Shown here piece by piece: positions 34,250 through 43,338 of a DNA stretch of 64,000 bases. The notes beneath the pieces were generated by a model that was not told where the DNA came from, searched no databases, and saw only the letters and a program-made list of their open reading frames with translations. Positions within the stretch are counted from its first letter, which is position 1, and each line of letters opens with the position of its first letter. The position numbers and the translations under genes were made by a program. The DNA is from Candidatus Desulfosporosinus nitrosoreducens (GTDB lineage Bacteria > Bacillota > Desulfitobacteriia > Desulfitobacteriales > Desulfitobacteriaceae): assembly GCF_030954495.1 (NCBI RefSeq), contig NZ_JAVHUW010000082.1, forward strand, positions 1 to 64,000, read 5' to 3'.

Positions 34250-34530
34250 GCGACTTGGCTGCAAAACGGCTGGTCATCCTATCTGCGGCCTGAACTTGTA
34301 CATCAAACGGGAGTGTATATCAACTAGTTCTACCCATGGATACAAATAATTAAGCCCACCTTTTTAGGGTAGGCTTCTTTGTTATGCTCTTTTTTAGTTT
34401 AAAGTGCAGAAGTTTTCAGGGCAGTCCACTCAAAAAAGCGGGTCTTTTCCGGTTGCCTCACTTCGTAAAGGGTTCACGGATCAGAAGCGAAAGATTTCCT
34501 GGAAATTCCGTTTCAAATACTGCGTTGCGT

Positions 34531-35421
34531 TTACTGGCAGCTCAGGTTGTCCTGGATGAACGACAGAAACCTCTCTTCCGCGGCGTTGAGATCGCGCTTT
34601 TTATAAATCAAGGTCAGATACTTCTCGATGGTCGGTTCCAGATTGACGATTTGGACACCGGGCGTGCAGTAGGACCGGAAGCGCTCTTTGTCCAGTAATG
34701 TAATGCCAGTCCCCTGGGATACAATATCCAGCATATAGTAGCGACGCTCCGTGTAGGTCAACACCTTTGGCTTGTAGCCCGCCTCTCGAAAAAGATTCAT
34801 ACAGACCTTGTACATAGCAGAGCCATTTCTTGATGGTAAGATGTAGTTCTCGTTTTGCAGCTGTCGAAGAGTGACGCGTTCTTTTTCCGCAAGAGGATGC
34901 TTGGTGGGAAGAGCGATCACAATCGTGTCTTTCATAAGGCGCATCAACTGAAGGCCGCTGTTGTCAAAGAAGGCGTATTCGTAGCAAAAGGAAAAATTGC
35001 ATTCTTTGTTTTTGGCCATCCGCCAGAGTGATTCTGAGTTGTTTTCGGTGAGGAGGACGGTGATATCCGGGTTTTCGCGGCGGAAACGAACAAGGTAATC
35101 CATGATGCCGTAATCCGTGACGGATTGAGCAAAGCCGATCGTCAACTTCTGCCGGGTGAGAGCATCATCCACAACCAGTAGGCTGGCATATTCCGCCATG
35201 GCGGACGTTACCTTCTCGGCGTAAGGAACAAGCAAAGTACCCGCTTCGCTGAGCGAAATGTTTCTGGAACCCCGGTGGAACAACTTAACGCCAAGTTCGT
35301 TTTCCAGCGACATAATATGACGAGAGAGCGTCGATTCGGAAAGAAATATGTTCTCCGCGGCGGTGGTGTAGTTACTAGCCTTTGCCAGCATCAGAAACTC
35401 TTCCAGGTATTTCAGCTTCAT
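34531..35421 (-). CDS. LysR-type transcriptional regulator
   Basis: 296 residues. The winged HTH is MKLKYLEEFLMLAKASNYTT with STLSRHIMSLENELG. The effector domain is of the CysB/LysR type with ITLLDKERFR near the end. Start ATG 35421 has GGAGGTAGG upstream. Divergent from the LUD/DASS/PrpD genes, which it probably controls. It is not closely related to the two near-identical LysR proteins of this window. Confidence 0.9.
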   Translation of the reverse strand: MKLKYLEEFLMLAKASNYTTAAENIFLSESTLSRHIMSLENELGVKLFHRGSRNISLSEAGTLLVPYAEKVTSAMAEYASLLVVDDALTRQKLTIGFAQSVTDYGIMDYLVRFRRENPDITVLLTENNSESLWRMAKNKECNFSFCYEYAFFDNSGLQLMRLMKDTIVIALPTKHPLAEKERVTLRQLQNENYILPSRNGSAMYKVCMNLFREAGYKPKVLTYTERRYYMLDIVSQGTGITLLDKERFRSYCTPGVQIVNLEPTIEKYLTLIYKKRDLNAAEERFLSFIQDNLSCQ

Positions 35422-35637
35422 TGACCTACCTCCGATGCATTTTATGCATTGAAGTATATCAAAAAACGGTTTGCTTTGCATTTAGCAATATGAAAAAATA
35501 GCAAACGATAAGGCATTTTGCTGGATTAATTAAGCAACTTTTTCTCAAAGTGCAGCTGTTTTGAGCTATCCGGAAACGCCTGAAACACAGAAAAAATGCC
35601 TGCTCTATATGTGAGAGAGAATCAGGAAGGAGGAAAA

Positions 35638-35732
35638 ATGAATCAAGATCCCCCAAATGATGTTTGCACAGCCAGGCCTGGGTGGTAGCGTTGCCATTGA
35701 ACTGGTATGAGTTGATGAGAACCGTCCGCTAA
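35638..35732 (+). pseudogene. Remnant of a UGSC-type gene (start region joined to 3' end)
   Basis: GGAAGGAGGAAAA precedes an ATG opening a 16-codon frame that stops at 35688. In another frame 35688-35732 reads ALPLNWYELMRTVR then stop. This matches the C-terminus of the selenoprotein at 48390-50099 (LPANWEELLRTSTNN). A second such remnant is at 45548-45644. The rest of 35422-35759 shows nothing else. Confidence 0.6.
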
Positions 35733-35759
35733 AAACTAATAGGCAAAGGAGATAGTCTA

Positions 35760-36470
35760 ATGAGTGCTGACACTACTATTTGCTCTGAACTGAACCAGTT
35801 CTACGAAATACGCGCGAAAGCCGCGATAAAAAACTTGGAAAGAAAGAACATGGATGGGTACTTCGTGCACAATCGCCAGGAAGCCCTGGAGCTTGTCATG
35901 TCTCTGATTCCTCTTGAAGCCGTTGTTGGTCGCGGTGATTCGGTGACACTGAACCAGATAGGCATTATTGAAGAGCTCCAAAGACGTGGACAGAACAGAA
36001 TCATTAATCCTGTGGAAACGGACGATGAGGGGCATCACCCTCCTAAGGAGGAAAGGCGGCAGCGGCAGCGAGAAGCGCTCTTATCCGATGTGTACTTGAC
36101 CAGCACCAACGCGTTGACGCTTGGGGGATCACTGGTCAACATAGACGGTGCCGGGAACAGAGTCGCTGCAATGTCGTTTGGCCCGAAGAAGGTTGTCGTC
36201 ATCGCCGGAGGCAACAAAATTGTTAATGATGTCGAAGAAGCGCTGCAGCGAATACATAACTCCATTTCGATAATCAATTCTCTGCGGCATTACGCGAAGC
36301 ACGGGCAGGCCGAAGCAATCGAGCGCCCATGCATCAAGCTGGGAAAATGCACGGATTGCTTTTATGAATGGAGGGTTTGCCGGCATACGTCCATCATCGA
36401 TGGATGCCAGCCGGCGGAGAAAGGGCGAATCAGTGTGATTCTGGTCTGCGAGAATCTGGGCATATCGTGA
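35760..36470 (+). CDS. LUD (LutC/YkgG-like) domain protein
   Basis: 236 residues. The LUD fold is recognised from GYFVHNRQEALELVMSLIP, VGRGDSVTL, the long DVYLTSTNALTLGGSLVNIDGAGNR segment and GPKKVVVIAG. The C-terminal KCTDCFYEWRVC has three closely spaced cysteines that could bind a metal or cluster. LUD proteins include LutB/LutC of lactate oxidation, but many are of unknown role. AAAGGAG lies before ATG 35760. It precedes a carrier and a PrpD gene in one unit (gaps 22 and 19 nt). Confidence 0.85.
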   Translation: MSADTTICSELNQFYEIRAKAAIKNLERKNMDGYFVHNRQEALELVMSLIPLEAVVGRGDSVTLNQIGIIEELQRRGQNRIINPVETDDEGHHPPKEERRQRQREALLSDVYLTSTNALTLGGSLVNIDGAGNRVAAMSFGPKKVVVIAGGNKIVNDVEEALQRIHNSISIINSLRHYAKHGQAEAIERPCIKLGKCTDCFYEWRVCRHTSIIDGCQPAEKGRISVILVCENLGIS

Positions 36471-36492
36471 TTTAGGGAGGAGAATTTGAACG

Positions 36493-37938
36493 ATGGCAGA
36501 ACTTGCTAAGAAAAATGAGAAATCTTCAACCTCGTATATCATCCACGTGATCATTATGCTTGCGCTGCAGTTTTTATTCGGGTTTTTACCGCCGCTGGGC
36601 GGCTTGCCTGTGACAGGCATGAAAGTGATCGGCGCCTTCGCAGGCACGATATACGGCTGGGTATTCGTCGGGTTGGGCATATCGAATGTCTTCGGTCTGG
36701 TCGCCCTAGCGATGAGCGGCTACACGAATATTAACGGCGTGATCCAGACCAGCTTCGGCAATTCCACAGTGGGTCTGATCATTGTCCTTTTCCTGATTAC
36801 GGCCTATATCGAGCATGAGAACCTGCATACTGCAATCGTCAATTACTTACTGAGCAGAAAGTTCCTCCGGAACCGCCCTTGGATGTTTATCTTGTTCTTC
36901 CTTCTGGCCGTGGTCATCGTCGACATTGCGAGCCAGCAATGGGTCTGCATCCTGTTCTTTATCTCTTTGATTCGGGATATGTGTGAGAAAACGGGCATGA
37001 AACCGAAATCCAAGGAGTCTAGCGCGCTTATGCATATGATGGTCATAACGGCGTTCATAGGGTCCTATTGCATGGCGTTCAAGGATCAGCCCGTTTCCCG
37101 GATAGCGGTTTACACCGCGGCGACCGGAAAAACCGTCGACGCGCTTCAATATACACTTTTTGCGCTGCCTCTGTGCGTCGTCCTGATCCTGGGGGTCTAC
37201 CTGGTGGCCAGGTACATCCTGCGCATAGACTTCTCTTGTCTGGGCGATATTGACGTGGTGGACGCCACGAAAGTCGGACTGGACAAAAAGCAGAAGACGG
37301 CTGTCAAGTTTCTGATTGCGCTGGCCGTTGCCATGCTCCTGCCCAGCTTTGTTCCGGTGTCGTTTCCCGTCATCGGGACACTCGGCTCGACCGGTTGCGC
37401 TTTCCTTATTCTAGCCTTGCTGCTGGTGTGGAGGCAAGATGGTGAGCAAGTCACCACGCTTAAAGAGATTGGGAAATACGTGAACTGGAATGTTTTGATT
37501 CAGGTGGCTACCTTGATGGCGCTCATAACCGCCCTCACCAGCAAGAACGTCGGTCTCACGACTTTGGTCTCCAGCAAACTCTCCGGCCTGATGAGCCTGG
37601 CTCCGTTTCCCTTTGTGTTCGTGGTCTGTATATTGAGCGGTTTGCTCTCGCAGTTTCTGACCATTGGCCCTTGCGATTCCGTGTTTGTTTCCGGCCTCTG
37701 TGTGATGGCTAAAGTTCTTCCCGCGGGCATTGACATGGGCGGCCTTACGGTCCTGCTTGCCATCACGACCTCCGCGGCCATATGGATGCCTTCTTGCACC
37801 TCCGCGGTGGCAATGATATATGGAGAAACCGATATTGTGGAATTCAAGTATTTATTTAAATACGGTTTTGTGCAGACGCTCGTCGCGCTGGTGCTGTGCG
37901 GCACGGTCGGCTATCTGCTGCTGAGAATTGTATTTTAA
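36493..37938 (+). CDS. DASS/SLC13-type anion permease
   Basis: 481 residues with about 12 hydrophobic segments. The overall layout and LITAYIEHENLHTAIVNYLLS and the C-terminal WMPSCTSAVAMIYGET resemble divalent-anion:Na+ symporters (CitT-like). AGGGAGGAG precedes ATG 36493. Located between LUD and MmgE/PrpD genes, so it probably imports the acid handled by them. The substrate is unknown. Confidence 0.78.
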   Translation: MAELAKKNEKSSTSYIIHVIIMLALQFLFGFLPPLGGLPVTGMKVIGAFAGTIYGWVFVGLGISNVFGLVALAMSGYTNINGVIQTSFGNSTVGLIIVLFLITAYIEHENLHTAIVNYLLSRKFLRNRPWMFILFFLLAVVIVDIASQQWVCILFFISLIRDMCEKTGMKPKSKESSALMHMMVITAFIGSYCMAFKDQPVSRIAVYTAATGKTVDALQYTLFALPLCVVLILGVYLVARYILRIDFSCLGDIDVVDATKVGLDKKQKTAVKFLIALAVAMLLPSFVPVSFPVIGTLGSTGCAFLILALLLVWRQDGEQVTTLKEIGKYVNWNVLIQVATLMALITALTSKNVGLTTLVSSKLSGLMSLAPFPFVFVVCILSGLLSQFLTIGPCDSVFVSGLCVMAKVLPAGIDMGGLTVLLAITTSAAIWMPSCTSAVAMIYGETDIVEFKYLFKYGFVQTLVALVLCGTVGYLLLRIVF

Positions 37939-37957
37939 TGTGAAGGAGAAATCAATC

Positions 37958-39364
37958 ATGGTTACAACAATAACAAAATTGGCGGATTTCATTGACGGCA
38001 TCACGTTTGCCGATTTGCCGGCGAACGTTGTCCACGAGACAAAGCGGCTTCTTCTGGACTCTTTAGGCTGTGCTCTGGCCGGGGTGACCAGCGACAAGGG
38101 CAAGTGGGGGATCGAGTTTTCACGGAAATTCTTTGCCGGCTCTCCTCAGGCCACGGTGCTCGGGCTGGGCGACCGGATGTCTGCCGTGGGCGCCGCGTTC
38201 GTCAACGGCGAACTGATTAACGCGCTGGATTACGATGCGGCAGGGAAGCACTTGCCACCGTTTGTCATCCCGCCAAGCCTGGCTACAGCCGAGATGAACC
38301 GGGTAAGCGGCAAGGAGCTTATCACCGCCTGCGCCCTGGCTCTTGAAGTGGGTATGCGCATTGGCTTGGCTTTGGGGTCCTATCGGGATATTAAAGACGA
38401 CAAGACCTCACTGCCCCCGGTTACCGGCCACAGCAGCGCAGTCTTCGGCGGCGCGGCAGGTGTTGCAAAGCTGGAGGGATTTTCCGGGGACGAGGTGGCG
38501 CAAGCATTAGGCATGGCCGGCCTCATCTCTCCAGTGCAAACTCAGACCCCTATGCACAAAGACCTGCCGACAAACTCCGGCAAGTATCTAATGGCTGGCT
38601 GGGCGTCCCAGGCCGCAATAACTGCCCCATATCTTATCAAAGCGGGGCACCGCGGCGATATCGTCATTCTCGATGGGGATTACGGTTACTGGCGTTTTAC
38701 CGGCTCTACCAGATGGGACCCCGATTGGGTGGTTTCCGGGCTGGGCGAGGAGTGGCGCTTTGTGCGAAAGGTCCCTATCAAGCAGTATCCTTGTTGCCGC
38801 ATGATGCATGGAGGGCTTGACTGCCTGGCAGCCATCCTTGAAGAGAATAAGCTCCGGCCTGAGGAGATTGACGGTATCCATGCTTATCTCGAGGCAACCT
38901 GCGTTGAGCCTCTATTCAACAATCCTAACATAGCAAACCAAATTGATGCCCAATTCAGCGTGGCTTATAACATGTCTGTACTCGCATTCGGTATTAAACC
39001 AGGCGCTCGGTGGCAGGATTTGGACACAATGAATGATCCGCAAATACGTCAGTTTATGAAGAAGGTTACCTTCGAACCACATCCGGAGTATGTTGACTCT
39101 CTGAAGAAAGACGCCAATACGCGGATATCCAAAGTGGAGGTAGCGGCCAGGGGCAGAACCTTCGTTGCGGAAAGGGCCTTCATTAAGGGAACCATCACTG
39201 CAGATCCTGCCACGTACATCACTGATGATGAGCTGATGGCGAAGTTCAAGGATAATGCTTCTCGCATTCTGCCTTCTCGAAAGGTGAACGAAGCCTGTAG
39301 CCGGCTGATAGATTTGGACAGTGCCGATGATGTGACCAAGGTCATAGAGATGCTTCATCTCTAA
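37958..39364 (+). CDS. MmgE/PrpD family protein (copy 1)
   Basis: 468 residues. The helical N-terminal domain (TKLADFIDGITFADLPANVVHETKRLLLDSLGCALAG) and the C-terminal lid domain with KQYPCC-type sequence identify the 2-methylcitrate dehydratase/cis-aconitate decarboxylase superfamily. DYDAAGKHLPPFVIPPSLA is the active-site-like region. Members dehydrate, isomerise or decarboxylate tricarboxylic and related acids. AAGGAG precedes ATG 37958. Only ~35% like the second copy by eye, so different substrates are likely. Confidence 0.88.
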   Translation: MVTTITKLADFIDGITFADLPANVVHETKRLLLDSLGCALAGVTSDKGKWGIEFSRKFFAGSPQATVLGLGDRMSAVGAAFVNGELINALDYDAAGKHLPPFVIPPSLATAEMNRVSGKELITACALALEVGMRIGLALGSYRDIKDDKTSLPPVTGHSSAVFGGAAGVAKLEGFSGDEVAQALGMAGLISPVQTQTPMHKDLPTNSGKYLMAGWASQAAITAPYLIKAGHRGDIVILDGDYGYWRFTGSTRWDPDWVVSGLGEEWRFVRKVPIKQYPCCRMMHGGLDCLAAILEENKLRPEEIDGIHAYLEATCVEPLFNNPNIANQIDAQFSVAYNMSVLAFGIKPGARWQDLDTMNDPQIRQFMKKVTFEPHPEYVDSLKKDANTRISKVEVAARGRTFVAERAFIKGTITADPATYITDDELMAKFKDNASRILPSRKVNEACSRLIDLDSADDVTKVIEMLHL

Positions 39365-39386
39365 AGGTTGTTTTTAGCAAGAAATA

Positions 39387-39416
39387 CCCGCCGAGAGATA
39401 ACTTCTTCTCGGCGGG
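39387..39416 (+). terminator. Terminator-like hairpin after PrpD copy 1 (repeated at 51632)
   Basis: CCCGCCGAGA pairs with TCTCGGCGGG. The hairpin and its flanks (39367-39433) are nearly the same as 51612-51683, which follows a remnant of another prpD gene. Confidence 0.7.
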
Positions 39417-39466
39417 CTACTCTATCGAAAAGGTTCAGCGCAAGCTGTGTTTTTTAGACTTGCTTC

Positions 39467-39534
39467 CTCTGTTTTGCTGAAGTTGCAGCATTCCACTGTT
39501 TTAAGCGGTGATTTTAGCTGTGGATAGTGCCTAT
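39467..39534. repeat. Remnant of a lysR 5' end
   Basis: GTTTTGCTGAAGTTGCAGCA and TTTTAAGCGGTGATTTTAGC align with the first ~60 bp of the two near-identical lysR genes, and a TATGCAC follows as at their start codons. No reading frame remains. Confidence 0.6.
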
Positions 39535-39616
39535 GCACTCTCCATATGTTTTAAATTTAACTGATAGCTGAGGTTGTAATAGTGATTCATTCGTCAGGAT
39601 TTGCCGCTGGTTTCCT

Positions 39617-40603
39617 TCACTTCGAACTTGAGCTCATTTGCAGTCTGCGCTGATAATTCACTCTGGAACCCTTCTTTGGCGGCAGTTTAAAGGCTGGCAT
39701 AAGGGAAACAAGGGAACCGGCAAGGATCAGAACAATCCCAACAGCCATTGGGGCGGTAATCGGCTCATGAATGAGCAGGAGAGCCAGCAGCGGCGCGAGG
39801 GCCGGTTTGATAAAAAAGACAAGGGAGGCAGTCGCGGTTGAGGTTTCTTCCATGGCCAGGAAATAAAAAGCGTAGCCCAGGCCCGTAACCCCAATGCCGA
39901 TATAAATCAGGGCCGGCAGGGTTCGGCCGTTAATTCCCTGCAGAATCGGAACGGCCGCAAAGGATTTCAGGCCGACACCCGTGAAAAAGGCGGCAACGCC
40001 GCTGATTCTTGTGATGAAGATGAGGATCAGCATTTCCAAACTGCCAAATAAGAAGCTGAAACAGGTGAGAGCGACACCGCCGTAATCTTTGCTGCGCTTG
40101 CGGCCGATCACACTGTACAGAGCAAAGGTAACAGCCGCCAAGATAGCTAAGATAAAGCCTGTTGCGTTGCCGCTCAGATGCAACGGGTCCATGATCACAA
40201 TAATACCGCTCATGCTGATTAAGAGGGAGACGACTGTACGCATGTATATTTTTTCACGTAATAGCCCAAAAGCAAAGAGGATGACGAATAGCGGGTTGCA
40301 GCTGAACAGAACCGCGACCACAGAGGCCTGCGCTGAGAGGATGGCCATCTGATAAAGAATCATACTGACGATGACGCAAATAAAGCCTGTCAGAGCAAAG
40401 AAGGTAAAATCTGTCCGCTGCAAATGATAATTTCGCGCCCTTAACCCTTTGAGGGCAAGGGGAAACAAGATGATGCCGCCGATGATAAAGCGGAGAAAGG
40501 TGATCTGGATGGGATTGAAGTCGCCGGAGACAACTTTCAGCGCAATTTCCATGGTACTGAACATGAGGGTGGACAGCAGAATATAAAGCATGCCTTTTTT
40601 CAA
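39617..40603 (-). CDS. EamA/DMT-superfamily transporter
   Basis: 328 residues with ten hydrophobic segments arranged as two EamA repeats (MLYILLSTLMFSTMEIALKV...; then GFILAILAAVTFALYSVIGRK). RFIIGGIILFP is a typical conserved segment. Such proteins export amino acids or other metabolites or act as general drug/metabolite carriers. TTG 40603 follows AGGAGATGAG. Divergent from the LysR gene at 40741, which probably regulates it. Confidence 0.87.
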   Translation of the reverse strand: MKKGMLYILLSTLMFSTMEIALKVVSGDFNPIQITFLRFIIGGIILFPLALKGLRARNYHLQRTDFTFFALTGFICVIVSMILYQMAILSAQASVVAVLFSCNPLFVILFAFGLLREKIYMRTVVSLLISMSGIIVIMDPLHLSGNATGFILAILAAVTFALYSVIGRKRSKDYGGVALTCFSFLFGSLEMLILIFITRISGVAAFFTGVGLKSFAAVPILQGINGRTLPALIYIGIGVTGLGYAFYFLAMEETSTATASLVFFIKPALAPLLALLLIHEPITAPMAVGIVLILAGSLVSLMPAFKLPPKKGSRVNYQRRLQMSSSSK

Positions 40604-40688
40604 AATAAACTCATCTCCTACAATTAACTTGACAAATGTCAGGGCCTCTGGTTGCCTTTATTATAGGAGATGCAGTACTATATTAAAA

Positions 40689-40724
40689 ATATCTGTTTCG
40701 TCTCAGGCTATATGAAACGGATAT
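40689..40724. promoter_or_regulatory. LysR operator candidate between eamA-like and lysR genes
   Basis: ATATCTGTTTC (40689-40699) and GAAACGGATAT (40714-40724) form an inverted repeat with one mismatch, 17 bp before the lysR start and within the divergent promoter region. Confidence 0.6.
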
Positions 40725-40740
40725 AGAAGGAGCGTGATCC

Positions 40741-41631
40741 ATGGATATCAGACAGTTGCGCTATTTTCTGGCCGTGGCCCAGGAAGGGCAGTTTACGAAA
40801 GCGGCCGAACGTTTAAATATGGCTCAGCCTCCGCTCAGCCAGCAAATCAAATTGCTGGAAGAGGAACTGGGTGTGACGCTGTTCAAGCGCGGGGGCAAGT
40901 ACATTGAGCTGACCGATGCCGGGCAGGTTCTGGTCGTACGCGGGGAACAAATCCTGGAACTCGTCAATTCCACTCAAAAAGCACTGGAAGACTTGGGCAA
41001 GGGAAAACAGGGCACGGTGTCCATCGGAACCGTTTCTTCCTGCGGCACCTTCCTTCTGCCCAAATATATCAGCAGCTTCCAGGAAAAATTTCCGGGGGTC
41101 ACCTTTCGGATCTGGGAAGGCGACACGCATCGTATTATGGATCTGGTCAACAAAGGCATTGTGGAGATCGGGATCGTACGTACGCCCTTCAAACTTGAGA
41201 TCTACAATTATATGTTTCACTCCGCCGTGGAGAAGAACGATCCAATGGTTATACTCTATGCGGGGAAGTGGGAGCGGTTTATACCGGAAGGCCCCATCAC
41301 CCTGGAGGCCCTTAAAGATGTTCCCCTGATTGTCCACCGCCGGTATCAAAAGATCATCGCCGACAATTGCCGCAAGCTCTGCTTTGAACCGAATATATTC
41401 TGTGAAGGCGACGACACCCGTTCGATCATGTCCTGGGCCGGCATCGGCCTTGGTGTAGCCATCGTACCTAAGCCGTCGGCGTCTATTTTCGAGACCGGCA
41501 AGATGCGCTGCCGTGAAATCGAGGACCACTCACTGGAAACCAGGACCGCGGTTATTTGGCTGAAAAATACCTACTTGTCCGCCGTCAGCAAAAATTTTAT
41601 TAAGACCATTGAATCTCTTGATGGGAATTAA
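40741..41631 (+). CDS. LysR-type transcriptional regulator
   Basis: 296 residues: MDIRQLRYFLAVAQEGQFTKAAERLNMAQPPLSQQIKLLE is a canonical LysR HTH, followed by a full effector domain (GTVSIGTVSSCGTFLLPKYI, MSWAGIGLGVAIVPK). GAAGGAG precedes ATG 40741. Divergent from a DMT transporter gene. It is not related closely to the other complete LysR proteins here. Confidence 0.92.
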   Translation: MDIRQLRYFLAVAQEGQFTKAAERLNMAQPPLSQQIKLLEEELGVTLFKRGGKYIELTDAGQVLVVRGEQILELVNSTQKALEDLGKGKQGTVSIGTVSSCGTFLLPKYISSFQEKFPGVTFRIWEGDTHRIMDLVNKGIVEIGIVRTPFKLEIYNYMFHSAVEKNDPMVILYAGKWERFIPEGPITLEALKDVPLIVHRRYQKIIADNCRKLCFEPNIFCEGDDTRSIMSWAGIGLGVAIVPKPSASIFETGKMRCREIEDHSLETRTAVIWLKNTYLSAVSKNFIKTIESLDGN

Positions 41632-41840
41632 CTTGTGAGAGTTAAGGGCAGATGCTTAAATTCCCTGGTATTTCTGAAGGGAAAGTAGGGGAATCCTCAG
41701 GCACCAAAAAGAGCTACCGGAGAACATCCAATAGCTCGGTCAACCTCTAACCAACGAGGTCCTTAAAGGATTCGGATTCCTATCTTTTTTCAGTGGATGA
41801 GTGATACGTCACGGTGCAAACGGGAAATAGCTCCGCTTGT

Positions 41841-42722
41841 TCACGGCCCGGCGCTTCCCTGCGGGTAGAGGTCCTGGACGACTTTAAGAAACTCCCTGAC
41901 GACCTGTGAAGGCGACTCGCGGTGAAGGATGACCCCCATGGGCACGAGGTCAGTCTCCAGCGGGATGGCGACCAAGGGCTGCATTGAATTGATGAAGGAC
42001 GCTTTGGAGATGAAAACACCGTTGTTATAACAGATGTTGATGATGCTCTGCAGGTCGTTGCTTGTAAAGATCTCCGGCTCAAGGTCCTGGCAGCACTGGC
42101 TCAGCTGCGACAAAAGCTCGGTGTTTTTTCTCAGCAGGCCGACACGGTTGCCGGACAGCTCTTCCAGACGGATGGTTTTCTTCCCGGCCAGCGGGTGGCT
42201 GGGCGTGATCAGGCATTTATAGGGCATAGGGAAGAGCTTGGTGTATTTCACGCCGGAGCTTTCCAGCTCGGGGTGGTAAGTGCATTCGGCCACGTCGGCG
42301 CGGTCGTTGAGGATATCCTCGACAAAATGATTGCTCGCCTGCAGGATCACCTTCTGCTTAATGTCGGGGAACCTGCGCGCAAACTCGTTGAAGGCGTTTT
42401 CCAGCAGCAGATGCGGATGATAGGGGTTTTCGATGCGGATGGTCTGCTGATGAAAGGCGAGCTCCTTGCATCTTTGGGTGACCGAGTCTATTTCGGCGAG
42501 TATTTTCCTGGCCCCGCGGCAGAATTCCTCGCCGGCGGGGGTTAAGGAGATGCCATGGCGAGTGCGCATGAGTAAAGAGAAGCCGACCTCTTCCTCCAGG
42601 GAGTCGATTTGCTTTTTAATTGCCTGCTTGGAAAGATAAAGGGCCTCCTCCGCTTTGCTGAGGCTGCCGCATTCAACTGTTTTGAGCAGTGATTTCAGTT
42701 GCTGATCGTTCATATGCACCAC
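41841..42722 (-). CDS. LysR-type transcriptional regulator (copy 2 of a near-identical pair)
   Basis: 293 residues, about 90% identical by eye to the product of 27944-28825, same length and same start context. Divergent from the flavoprotein operon at 43339. Differences are spread over the effector domain and the HTH is almost unchanged, so both copies should bind the same DNA element. Confidence 0.92.
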   Translation of the reverse strand: MVHMNDQQLKSLLKTVECGSLSKAEEALYLSKQAIKKQIDSLEEEVGFSLLMRTRHGISLTPAGEEFCRGARKILAEIDSVTQRCKELAFHQQTIRIENPYHPHLLLENAFNEFARRFPDIKQKVILQASNHFVEDILNDRADVAECTYHPELESSGVKYTKLFPMPYKCLITPSHPLAGKKTIRLEELSGNRVGLLRKNTELLSQLSQCCQDLEPEIFTSNDLQSIINICYNNGVFISKASFINSMQPLVAIPLETDLVPMGVILHRESPSQVVREFLKVVQDLYPQGSAGP

Positions 42723-42728
42723 CCCAAT

Positions 42729-42763
42729 CGTAAACGTATGGTTGACGATAAGTTAAGTTAAGC
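42729..42763. promoter_or_regulatory. LysR-regulon element next to lysR copy 2
   Basis: GTAAAC-GTATG-GTTGAC followed by GATAAGTTAAGTTAAGC. The first dyad is intact and the second degenerate. It lies 6 bp from the lysR start, as at copy 1. Confidence 0.55.
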
Positions 42764-43015
42764 AGTCTGGTTGATTGTGCCCTTTTGGGGATAGTACTTG
42801 ACTTCTCTATAACTCCAAGGGTTGTGCTTCCAGGCAAACCGCACGTGGTTGAATCACAGGACAGGGGTGCTTATTTACAGTAAGTATATAAAAATAGCCG
42901 GGGAATAGCAACAATAATTATTATACATATCTTAATTGCAATAAAATTCAGATGGATATAATAAAGTTTGCCACCTTATTCTAAAGGAAACCGACATTGT
43001 GGTGCCAAAAAGTCT

Positions 43016-43094
43016 GCCGCAACTTTGAGGGAGTTGCGGCTACCAGAATATAATCCGAACCTTGCTCTGCTTGGAGAGAGGTTTGGATTTTTTG
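43016..43094 (+). terminator. Two hairpins, the second a terminator, upstream of flavoprotein gene 1
   Basis: GCCGCAACT / AGTTGCGGC (43016-43040) and ATCCGAACCT / AGGTTTGGAT (43053-43088) with TTTTTTG after. The second closely resembles the terminator behind flavoprotein gene 1 (44391-44438). Because no plus-strand gene lies upstream, it looks like the terminator of a lost gene copy. Confidence 0.7.
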
Positions 43095-43100
43095 TTTGTT

Positions 43101-43147
43101 GTGAACTTTTAGTTAACAATTAAGTTAATGAACATAAAGTCAATTCC
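43101..43147 (+). promoter_or_regulatory. LysR-regulon promoter element, copy B (flavoprotein gene 1)
   Basis: GTGAAC-TTTTA-GTTAAC, then TTAATGAACATAAAGTCAATTCC. The first dyad is perfect. The second half has ~5 extra bases, so the promoter spacing differs from copies A2, C, D and E. Confidence 0.65.
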
Positions 43148-43338
43148 AGTGCCGCTTGTTTTGTATTAAATTTAGAATAAATAAAACAAACCGAAGTACT
43201 TGAAGGCCTGGGAACAATGCTCAGGGCAAGGCCGCACCAAGAGCGATGTCAGCACCAAGCCTCTTTCCCAAAAGGAACAGGGTGAAACCCTGTAATTAAC
43301 CCGGCAGCGAAAAGCAAAACGCTCAGAGGAGGAAAACT

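Noticed and set aside
31643-34264. Long minus-strand frames opposite thiolase and 3-hydroxyacyl-CoA dehydrogenase
   Set aside because: Shadows of GC-rich genes on the plus strand, rich in His, Arg and Ala, without start signals.
43190-43338. Cobalamin-riboswitch-like string (GGAACAGGGTGAAACC, then CCCGGCAGC) in the leader of flavoprotein gene 1
   Set aside because: Only the region around the GGTGAAA box looks similar. The downstream conserved parts of a cobalamin riboswitch have no room before the ribosome binding site, so the match is probably chance.
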